Shown here one piece after another: positions 56,401 through 64,000 of a DNA stretch of 64,000 nucleotides (positions are counted from its first letter, which is position 1; every line of letters begins with the position of its first letter). Source of the stretch: Macrolepiota albuminosa (lineage: Eukaryota > Basidiomycota > Agaricomycetes > Agaricales > Agaricaceae); contig JAMWFC010000122.1 of NCBI GenBank assembly GCA_027475525.1, positions 1,116,001-1,180,000 of the forward strand, given 5' to 3'. The notes beneath the pieces are model-generated. The model saw nothing but the letters and a program-made list of their open reading frames with translations, searched no databases and had not been told where the DNA came from. Position numbers and translations under genes: made by a program.

Positions 56401-57444
56401 TTGGTTCAATCCAGAGCAAATACTTCCTCTGGCACCCCTCAGTCATATCAGCCCACAACTTGAGGTGGTGCACATACATGCACACAGCAACCTCAATGTG
56501 GTCAAGATATTGTAAACAGTTTCTCTTCATTACCGCCTGAAAAAGATTCTGCAGCAACACCAGACATGGAAAATGGTATCCTACCTACTCGGGCCCTTTC
56601 TGTGGCCAACAACCTCCAGACAAACAGCACAGCAACACCCTTCCCTGCTGATGACGAGATGTTCATTGACACGCCTGTCGATGGTGAGATAGTTGGTCAG
56701 GAGATGCCTATTGGCAATGATTTGGAGCAGGCTCCCGGTGGCCATGATGAAACACAAGTGTATCATGAGTACTCCGACCACTCTGCAAACTACAATATGC
56801 TCTACCACCATAACTCCATCTATGGTTATGCTGCTTATCCACCACACTTTCCCAGGTATAATTTACGCCTGCATCCTCATCAGGGTCCACAATCGCATGG
56901 ATTCCAACGCCCTGATATGCATCCAACGTACTACCAACCACCAGGGGCTCCAAAGACCAGCGGTCTTTGTGTTTCAAACCCTGTCCCCCTCCCTCGCACT
57001 CTGAACACTGGTGCCTCCCCTCGTGCTCCAACCACTGGTGCCCCTCCTCATGCTCCAACCGCTGGTGCTCCTCCTCATGCTCTGACTACTGGCACCTCCC
57101 GTAAAGCTCCAAATGCTGGTGGTCTCCACATTCCTCAAGCTGCGAACATTGGTGGCCCTCCACGCTCCATGAACACTAGTGGTCCTCCTCGTCCTCTAAA
57201 CACTGGTGGTCCTCGTGCTCCAAATGCTGGAGGTCCTTGTGTGCCAAACCCTTGTGGTCCTCCTCCTATTCCAAATGCCAGCACCTGCCCTTGTGTTTGT
57301 GATGCTGATGGCAGTCACCTTTTGAATGCCAATGGTCCTCCTCATGCACCGAATGTGGCTGTCTCACGTGCTGCAAACCTCAACAGTACATTGTGTGCTT
57401 GTGGAGACTATGATGAGCAGGATAAACATGGCATGCTTAGCTAG
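53494..57444 (+). pseudogene. Transposon-associated hypothetical gene in several frames
   Basis: Long mostly open sequence on the plus strand. Parts: acidic Ser/Thr-rich region (53494-54345, with two short internal repeats around VGGGSELP and VGGGSNMP); a region reading YCEEKFSHIHELFAETARF, then after a +1 shift SSNAWNMYQAFFTKNYEEEL (about 54468); helical middle (54600-55240); a segment around VITGWPASCPFPHETIKPKR (about 55440); a Ser-Asp-rich region (55870-56100); and a Pro/Asn-rich tail with repeated NTGGPP-type units (57000-57330). The NAWN-YQ and GWP-PFP segments recall a family of uncharacterised Agaricomycete proteins that accompany transposons; function unknown. Some breaks may be short introns. 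It fills the right part of the KDZ element. Confidence 0.55.
56990..57340 (+). repeat. Coding repeat of P-x-A-x-N-x-G-G units
   Basis: About a dozen imperfect units of 24-30 bp (GCTCCAAACACTGGTGGTCC and variants) encode Pro/Asn/Gly-rich repeats at the C-terminus of the gene above. Confidence 0.75.
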
Positions 57445-57835
57445 ATCTTGATTCTTGTAGAGACCACCTGACCATATGTATTGTGTTAACTTGCTGTAAT
57501 AACCTTTGAATGCAGCCATCTTGTCTTGGATTTTTCCTCCTTTCCTCTTTCTGCTCTTTCTGAGTAATGTGGAAAACAAAAAAAAATATCACATAATACA
57601 AAAAACAAGAATATACCAAATATACATACCGATGAACTCAAACTGGAACTCAAATGCCTCCAGAAATGAACCTCTCAACCTCACCGTCAGTCATTTCTGA
57701 ACCTCTTCCACATGACCTTTTAACCTCTCAGGCAACCTCTTGAGGCCTCTCTGATCGATGGTTATTCAGCCGGAAATGATTAGATGCATTCACAAAGGAG
57801 GTGCAGTCGCATCCTTAGGTACCATTATTCACGAC

Positions 57836-57890
57836 ACAAAAAACCCCCCTAAAGTCCCATCAAGAAGCATATACTGTCCTGCCAGGGGTG
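57836..57890 (+). repeat. KDZ right terminal inverted repeat
   Basis: Complement of the left end at 41810-41866. Followed by target duplication ACAATAGC. Confidence 0.85.
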
Positions 57891-59632
57891 ACAATAGCAC
57901 AGAATTTGTTAACTCAACTATCAAAAAATTCTGCAAAATGAAAGGCATCATATATGAGACAACAAATCATGGTATAGCCAAACATATGATTGCCATCCTT
58001 ATGAAAATGACATGAAGTATGCTCCATGCAGCAAATATGGACTTATAATATCAGAGTAAAGCGTTTATGTATGCTACTTATATTCACTTGATTATGCCAA
58101 GTTTAGCCCTAGGTGGAAGGATACCCTTCACTGAATGGAGCAACTCTCACAAAAAACCTGATGTGTCACATTTGCATGTCTTTGGATTATTTGGATAAGC
58201 ACACATTCCTAAGGAGGTAAGGCACAGAAAGCTCAAATCCTATGCAGTAAGAGTTTGCATGCTAGGATGGTGGACTGGCAAAACTAAGGGTTACAGATTA
58301 GGAGATCTCAAGAATGGCAAATTGATTACTTCTCATGATGTACAATTCTATGAAAATGATGTTTCAAGCAAACCTGCACAAGTCAAGCATGATTGAGTTG
58401 AGACTAAATTGGAAGTTACTCAGGATTTCATCCAAACCACAACATACCCTGAGGATGTTACACCTTGACAAGTACATGTACCTGCATACTCTTCCAATCT
58501 CAGTCAGTTAACCAAAGAGTGTCTTTGTGGAAACAGATCATTTACCTCCAGGAAAAAGAGCCATGGGAAGTAAAGTTGTACTCAAAGGAAACTTGATGGA
58601 TGAGGCAACCATATCAAGTTTAAAGCCCAAATCGTGGCTCAAGGTCTCTCACAAATTCCAGAAATAGATTATTATAATACATTTTTGTCTGTTGCTAAAT
58701 TTACCATGCTACAAGTTTTTCTAACTACAGCAGCCATGCTCAATCTTAAAATACATCAAATCAATGTTGTTGGAGCATATCTCAAGGCTGATTTAGATGA
58801 AGAAATCTACATGAGAGCACTTAAGAACATTGGAAAAGCAAGGTATTGAAAGCTATGCAAGGCTATATATGGCCTTAAACAAGCTGGTCAAAAATGAAAA
58901 GAACAACTCCATAATGTACTCATGTGCCTGGGCTTCAAGCAATCATGAGCCAACAACTGCCTCTACATTCTCAGATCACAAGGCAAAATAGTTCTTATTG
59001 TCCTGGTATATGTAGATGACATGGCAGTTGCAAAAAAGGATCTCCACCATATCATTGCATTCAAAATGAATATGAGCAAACAATTTGGAATAACCAACCT
59101 CAGTGAAATGTTTCATATGCTTGGACTCCAGATTAGCTACAACAGAAACAATCACACCATTCAACTTGATCAATTGGCCTATATCAATTCTATTTTAAAC
59201 CACTTCAGCATGACCACTTGTCATGAGATAGCAACTCCACTTGCTATGAATCATAACTTGTCTTTGCTCCAGTCACCCAAAACTGCCAAAGAGGCTAAAT
59301 TATATGTGAAATACACCAATGATATGAACTACTTGTCAATGGTTGGTTCACTCCTATATGTGACTCAAACTTGTCTGGATATTCAATTCACTGTCAGCCT
59401 TGTAGCTCAATTTGTCAACAATTCAGAAATACTGCACCTAACTGCGTACAAGCAAATCCTGTGATATCTAAAGGGCACCAAGGATTATAGCCTAATTTTG
59501 AGGGGACTTTTCAACAATGAGGTAAACTTAGTAGGATAGAGCGATGCCAATTGGGTGCAGGACCATTTTGACCAAAAATCCATCAGCAGATGGTGTTATG
59601 ACATCAACAGAAGTATCATATCCACATAGAGA

Positions 59633-59868
59633 CATCACAACAGTACGTGTCATACGTTGTACGGGAGCCCGCTTTGTGCCGTACCATACGTGTCCAGCNN
59701 NNNNNNNNNNNNNNNNNNNNNNNNNNNNNNNNNNNNNNNNNNNNNNNNNNNNNNNNNNNNNNNNNNNNNNNNNNNNNNNNNNNNNNNNNNNNNNNNNNCT
59801 CCGCTGGACACGTATGGTACGGCACAAAGCGGGCTCCCGTACAACGTATGACACGTACCGTTGTGATG
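59633..59868. mobile_element. Inverted-repeat element (MITE-like) with gap in centre
   Basis: Left arm 59633-59698 and right arm 59803-59868 are complementary for about 66 bp with one mismatch (CATCACAACAGTACGTGTCA...). The 100-N gap sits between the arms, so the true internal size is unknown. It interrupts Copia RNase H just before ISWSSK. CpG-rich, unlike its Copia host, so probably a later insertion. A target duplication could not be fixed with certainty. Confidence 0.75.
59699..59798. other. Scaffold gap, 100 N
   Basis: Exactly 100 N at the centre of a palindrome, where a hairpin would stop assembly or sequencing. Confidence 0.99.
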
Positions 59869-60274
59869 CCCTACCTTGTCATATCCTGGTCCTCTAAAAA
59901 CAACTTGGAGTTTCCACTTCAACTATTGAGGCTGAATATATTGCTTCAGCCAATGCCACAAAAAAGGTGATCTGGTTGCAAAACCTGTTAAATGACCTTG
60001 ATTTTAGGCAAATTGGTGCAACCACCATCTACACCAATAGCACTGGAAGTATTGCTCTCTCCAATAACCTGGTTGGTCACTCTTATGCAAAATATATCAA
60101 TATACACTACCATTTCATATGCAATCAAATCAAATGGAGCAATATAAAATTACAATATATTTCAACACATAATATAATAGCAGACACATTAACAAAAGCC
60201 TTGCCTCATGAAATCTTCATCAAATATCAAAACAAACTTTGAGTTTTGCCTCCTCCATCATCATCTAGTAGAAG

Positions 60275-60590
60275 TGTTAAGGAAAATGACATTTGATGAC
60301 AGTGCATCACCTCAAGATAAGATTATGTATAATGCATTTATGACATATGTTCACAATTACTGTTCACTTCACTCTCATTACATCATGATAAATTCCATGA
60401 AATTCAAAATGTCTCATATACAGGTATAAAATATGTACCAATACCTGAAGTTTGAATCATCCTTAATTCTGAACTTCAGGTGTGTAACTAAATTGTCTAT
60501 TTACTTACTTATACTGAATCATCCTTGATTCTGGACTTCAGTTGTACTATATACATGAATGTATTATACTCTGCATTAAATGCTGCAACA
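60275..60590 (+). repeat. Copia 3' LTR
   Basis: 316 bp, begins TGTTAAGG and ends GCTGCAACA, partner of 40043-40348. Contains no CpG by my count, against 11 in the 5' LTR. Confidence 0.93.
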
Positions 60591-60595
60591 ACCTC

Positions 60596-61439
60596 TCATA
60601 CTCATTCTGTTTACAAAACAATTTTTACTTATTGTACAATTTAGTATTCAAGTATTTTACTGTTTTAAATCATGATCATGCTCATGGTTGACCTCCACAT
60701 GGAGGTGGGAAGCAGAACAAGAATAGTAAGAAGTGGGTAGGGGCTCTGAGCAGCCTTAACTCCAAAATATAACCTTGTACTACTGTATTTTTTTGTGTAA
60801 CTCTTGCCCTTAAATGGTGCTGAAAACTGTAAGCATCTATCAAAAACTGGAAGGGGGACTTACTTCAAAAATGTACCCCAAACTATGAACCAACAAGCCA
60901 GCAGTGCAAAGTACAGTTGTGGACAGTTAAACATGACAACTTTGACATCACAATAAGGACAATTGTCTGGGTCAAACCAACTCCAGGTCTGAACTCAAGA
61001 TCCCAAAATACATTGAAAACAATCCTCCAAAGTTTTTAAGTGGCCAAATGTTTGAGAATAATTTATTGAATGTGGACTACTACTTTTCATGATGGTGGAA
61101 TCATTGGTTGCAAACAGCCCATGCTGCAGCCTTGCCAGTAAGATCCCTGTGATAAGCATTCATAAATCATCAAGAATGGCTGATACAGCAACAAATTACT
61201 TCTGCTAAGTAGCTGTCAAGATATTTACATGCCAAATCTTTTGCCTCTGCAAACTCACTCTTTACATGTAATAGCAATACTTGGTCCAACCCCAGTATTA
61301 ATAGAATTTTATAAGCTTTGATGTGAGTTGCAGGAAAGAAAATAAACATACTATTTCAATAGGATTCAATTCACAATGGAATTTTGATAAGAAGATACTC
61401 AAGTGTCCAGCTTCATAAATAAGGATTTTGAGCATTGAA
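60596..61439. other. Gene-free AT-rich stretch
   Basis: Nothing recognised in either strand beyond short frames. Low CpG. It may be the decayed downstream part of the minus-strand DDE-type gene that starts near 62.4 kb. Confidence 0.5.
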
Positions 61440-62400
61440 TCTTGGTACTTGAAATTGTCTTGCTGGCTCAGGAGATGAGCTCTGCAACAACTTGTATTTT
61501 TAGTGGAGCAGATTGGAGAGCACTTAGTTTTGAGGTTTGTTATATCAAATCCTTGCTTCTCAAGGACATGCTGCAGCTTTTAAAATCTGCCATCTGGAAG
61601 TGTCATCTTCTGAAGATTTCCTTGCTACTGCACTGATGGGTTTGAGTAAGGAATTCTTGTATCACATTGAATCTGTTGCTTGTCACCATCTGATTTATTC
61701 ATTTCAAAAGCCTTTAATGCATTGGAGGAAGTGATCCATGGGCAGATGATTGGTCAAAAATGAAGAGAGCTTGACATTGTAGATGCTTTTTCTCAAAAAT
61801 GTCAATTGCATGTCTAACCTGATTTAGTAGCTGTGCACAATCTCACCAAGCATCACCACTTGAGCCTGGATAGATGATTTTGCAAGCTTCATTAACAATC
61901 TTTCCATTAACATTGAGATGAATGACTCATACAGTCTAAGGTGTGATGAACTCCAACACATGTATAAGATGCCCACAACTTTTCTTTTCTTCTGAAGCAT
62001 TATCTGGCCCTCACTCAATCTGAATACTATGTGAATACTGAATTGAATATTGCAAAAAATCTAATACTCACCATGCACTGTGTTTGTACTCATTAGCAGT
62101 AAAGCATGATTCATCCTGGAACAGTGGGATGATCTTTTGCTGCCTATCTTTCAGCACACTGGTGGCATCCTCATCAAGTAAGGCCCTTCATATTTTGCCA
62201 TGCAAACCTCAAATGCAGCTATTTGAAGCAAAAAACACCATGGAAATAGGCAACAACATTCTCTTGCTCATGCCCATCCATGTAAACTCTTTTTTAAAGT
62301 GCTTTCAACTTCTACCCCAGTCTTTTCAACTATCAACAAGTAAGTTTGTTCACTCAATGGAGTCTTCAGTGCAACATTTAGAGAGGGGAGGATTGTGATA
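61440..62400 (-). pseudogene. Decayed DDE-type transposase-like gene
   Basis: Minus-strand fragments of a family abundant in Agaricomycetes. In order: VYMDGHEQENVVAY (about 62275), KIIPLFQDESCFTANEYKHS (about 62115), an intron-like GTGAGT...ATTCAG near 62030-62090, EGQIMLQKKRKVVG, then after a shift NGKIVNEACKIIYPGSSGDA-WW (about 61880), CAQLLNQVRHAIDIFEKKH and CQALFIFDQSSAH (about 61760). The FQDE and FDQSSAH segments would hold catalytic acidic residues. Multiple shifts and stops show that it is dead. Confidence 0.7.
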
Positions 62401-63116
62401 TTGATAGCTTGAAGAAATCAATGAGAGGCAACTGTTCCAGTTAATCTCGGATTTGCTGTCTGATCCAGATAAGGGAGCCTGATCAACAGATGTTTTAGTG
62501 GTACAACTAACTTTGTTGTGCTTTAGAACAGAATTTGGGTTAACTAGATTGCTACAAAGCCCAGTAGTATTGTGATGGTATTTTGCAGGATGTCTTGGTG
62601 CTATTTTGCAGCTAGAGTAGGGAGGATCTATTTTTCTTTGTTGATTTTTGATATATTTTTAAGTTTGATTCCAGACTTATAATCAAATTTTTTTATTGGA
62701 TTCATAGTCCATGTGACAAAAGCTGTGATTGACATATTTTATATATTTTTCTCAATTTTTTGTTAGTGAGTTGGCCAAATTTTTGAGTTCAAATTTATAA
62801 AATTTAAAAAATACAAAAATCTGTTTCTGGAATTGTATTTAAGCAGATACAAAGTCTATAAAAACATAAAAATGCCTTCTGAGCTTGTTTAAAATGCAAC
62901 AAGTATATCAGGCTCTTGAAAATCAAGTGGATGTGGAATATTCCTTCTTTGAGCATCTAGATAATATATGTTTAGATGGAGTAATACCTAATAAATGAAA
63001 AGTGGATATTGGATATTGAGCTATTTCTCAGAAGTTAAAAACATGAAAATAAATGTAAAATAAGGCCAAGCATACCTTTAAAAGAAAAGTTGACATTAGT
63101 ACTTGCAAAACAACTT
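62401..63116. other. Gene-free AT-rich stretch
   Basis: No coding signal. Many T- and A-runs. It forms the 3' flank of the TPR gene on the minus strand. Confidence 0.5.
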
Positions 63117-64000
63117 TCAAGTCATTTCATATAAATATTGAGTCTTTCTTGTTGAAAATTCTAGTTTTTCATGTGTTGTAAATGTTGGAGGAACATTGGG
63201 TGTGGCTTCAAATGTGTTCAAATAATTACTTTCAAAAGATTCTCTCTTGATTTTCAGCACTTCTTGGTCAAGATTCTCAGCTTCCTCCAATTTTCCACCT
63301 CTTGTATATATTAGAGAAAGGTTAGACATAGCTTGAATAGTATCTGGATGATTGCTGGCAAAGACCTCTCTTCTCATTTTAAGCACATCTTGTTCAAGCT
63401 GCTCAGCATTCTCTAGTTTTCCACTTTGCCAAAATATTCCACCAAGGTCAGACATAGCTTGGATAGTTTCTGGATGTTTATTTCCAAAGGTCTTTCTACT
63501 AATTTTGAGCACTTCTTGTTGGAGATTCACAGCCTCCTCCAGTTTTTGACTTTGTACAAGTATTTTAACAAGGTTAGACATGGCTTGAACAGTTTGTGAG
63601 TGAATGCTTCCAAATACTTCTTTCTTAACTTTCAGCACTTCTTGCTGAAGATTTTCAGCCTCCTCCAGTTTTTTACCTATTTTGAATATTGCAGCAAGCT
63701 TAGACATGGCTTGAACAGTCTGTGCATTAGTGCTCCCAAATTCTTCTGTGCAAAATTTCACTAATTCTTGTTGAAGATTTTCAGCTTCTTCCAATTTTCC
63801 ACCTGTTCCAAATATTGCAACAAGGTTAGATATGGCTTGAATAGTCTCTGGATGATTGCTTCCAAAAGCTTGTCTGCTAATTTTGAGCACATCTTGTTGA
63901 AGATTCTCAGCCTCCTCCAGTTTTCCACCTGTTTTGAATATTGCAGCAAGATTAGACATGGCTTGAATAGTCTGTGGATGAGTGCTCCCAAATGCTTCTT
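63117..64000 (-). CDS. TPR-repeat protein, C-terminal part (runs off window)
   Basis: Minus-strand open frame ending at 63117; the 5' part lies beyond 64000. The protein consists of 42-residue TPR units of the kinesin-light-chain/TPR_10-12 type. About six full units are visible, each with the pattern HPxTxQAMSNLxxIFxxxGKLEEAENLQQEVLKxxRxxFGSN. The last unit degenerates into a Thr/Phe-rich tail (TTHEKLEFSTRKTQYLYEMT). Units are very alike at DNA level (126-bp period), indicating recent expansion. In fungi such arrays often form the C-terminal sensor of NACHT or NB-ARC proteins, but no nucleotide-binding domain is in the window, so that role is only a possibility. Confidence 0.85.
   Translation of the reverse strand, partial: EAFGSTHPQTIQAMSNLAAIFKTGGKLEEAENLQQDVLKISRQAFGSNHPETIQAISNLVAIFGTGGKLEEAENLQQELVKFCTEEFGSTNAQTVQAMSKLAAIFKIGKKLEEAENLQQEVLKVKKEVFGSIHSQTVQAMSNLVKILVQSQKLEEAVNLQQEVLKISRKTFGNKHPETIQAMSDLGGIFWQSGKLENAEQLEQDVLKMRREVFASNHPDTIQAMSNLSLIYTRGGKLEEAENLDQEVLKIKRESFESNYLNTFEATPNVPPTFTTHEKLEFSTRKTQYLYEMT

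Larger units (their letters stand above)
41810..57890 (+). mobile_element. KDZ-class DNA transposon, 16 kb, nested in Copia integrase
   Basis: Bounded by terminal inverted repeats of about 55 bp with mismatches (left starts CACCTAAGGCAGGTTGG, right end reads CACCCCTGGCAGGACAG on the minus strand; shared inner core GCTTCTTGATGG). An 8-bp target duplication ACAATGGC / ACAATAGC (41802-41809, 57891-57898) differs by one transition. Joining the flanks restores the Copia integrase reading DNGTEFVN, confirming the site. Cargo: CxC1-KDZ-ULP1 transposase gene, isocitrate dehydrogenase fragments, an unidentified multi-part gene, plus later insertions of a gag-only LTR element and a Tc1 element. KDZ elements (Kyakuja-Dileera-Zisupton) are known from basidiomycetes. 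Confidence 0.9.
57891..60241 (+). pseudogene. Copia integrase-RT-RNase H, decayed
   Basis: Second half of the split Copia pol. The integrase continues from DNSTEFVNSTIKKFCKMKGI (about 57893) through HLHVFGLFG and GWWTGKTKGYRL. RT fragments: KAQIVAQGLSQIPEIDYYNT (about 58625), NVVGAYLKADLDEEIYM and ILVYVDDMAVA (catalytic YVDD at about 59008-59020). RNase H: SDANWVQDHFDQKSI (about 59541), ISWSSKNN, then after a shift STSTIEAEYIASANATKKV and HNIIADTLTKALPHEIF to the end. Several stops, and an inverted-repeat element inserted in the RNase H part. Confidence 0.88.
40043..60590 (+). mobile_element. Copia LTR retrotransposon, interrupted (20.5 kb span)
   Basis: LTRs at 40043-40348 and 60275-60590 (TGT...ACA) are flanked by identical 5-bp target duplications ACCTC (40038-40042 and 60591-60595). 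Internal order gag, protease, integrase, RT, RNase H is Copia-type. The element is split inside the integrase by a KDZ transposon (41810-57890) and hit again at 59633-59868. Without these insertions it would be about 4.2 kb, normal for Copia. All coding parts carry stops or shifts. Confidence 0.95.

Noticed and set aside
53494..57444. TET/JBP dioxygenase as KDZ cargo
   Set aside because: No HxD...H iron-binding pattern or family sequence could be seen in any frame.
59560..59900. ORFs spanning the N-run
   Set aside because: They read through 100 unknown bases and the two arms of a palindrome; not coding evidence.

Overview
The window looks like a repeat-rich chromosomal region of a filamentous basidiomycete, most likely an Agaricomycete. 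Genes carry short introns of about 45-65 bp. The protein families (GT90/CAP10 proteins, KDZ transposons with a cysteine cluster and a ULP1 protease, Helitrons with a Rep-helicase) are typical of that group. Two 100-N runs (10892-10991, 59699-59798) mark scaffold gaps.

Layout. (1) 1-19.2 kb: at least three Helitron copies and one leader fragment. Copy 1 (+ strand, truncated by the window edge) and copy 2 (- strand) form a large inverted repeat and share an internal deletion. Copy 3 (- strand, 11.65-19.23 kb) is the most complete and carries a Rep (HUH) plus Pif1-like helicase gene. (2) 19.2-27.2 kb: one zinc-cluster protein gene (20.4-22.6 kb) and a 1.7-kb minisatellite (25.5-27.2 kb). (3) 27.2-35.1 kb: a truncated GT90/CAP10 copy between two copies of a duplicated segment, then a divergent pair: an FMN-binding (PNPOx-like) gene and a full GT90/CAP10 gene. 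(4) 37.2-39.8 kb: a chromodomain-SET histone H3K9 methyltransferase gene of the Clr4/SUV39 type, with 12 inferred exons. (5) 40.0-60.6 kb: a nest of transposons. A Copia element (TSD ACCTC) is split inside its integrase by a 16-kb KDZ transposon (8-bp TSD). The KDZ element was itself hit by a gag-only LTR element (TSD CTGGA) and by a Tc1/mariner element (TA), and it contains an intron-bearing fragment of an NADP-isocitrate dehydrogenase gene. A small inverted-repeat element also hit the Copia RNase H region. (6) 60.6-64 kb: a decayed DDE-type gene and the C-terminal part of a TPR protein.

How it fits together. The ordinary cellular genes (zinc-cluster protein, PNPOx-like protein, CAP10, SET methyltransferase) form a gene island of moderate GC between two transposon blocks with low CpG and many decayed ORFs. 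The two LTRs of the outer Copia element differ sharply: by my count 11 CpGs in the copy next to the SET gene and none in the distal copy, every one replaced by TpG, CpA or TpA. Several inactivating stops in other elements look like the same kind of C-to-T decay. A second, technical theme is that 13 tandem duplications with a period of exactly 77 bp are scattered over unrelated sequences, which points to an assembly artefact rather than biology.
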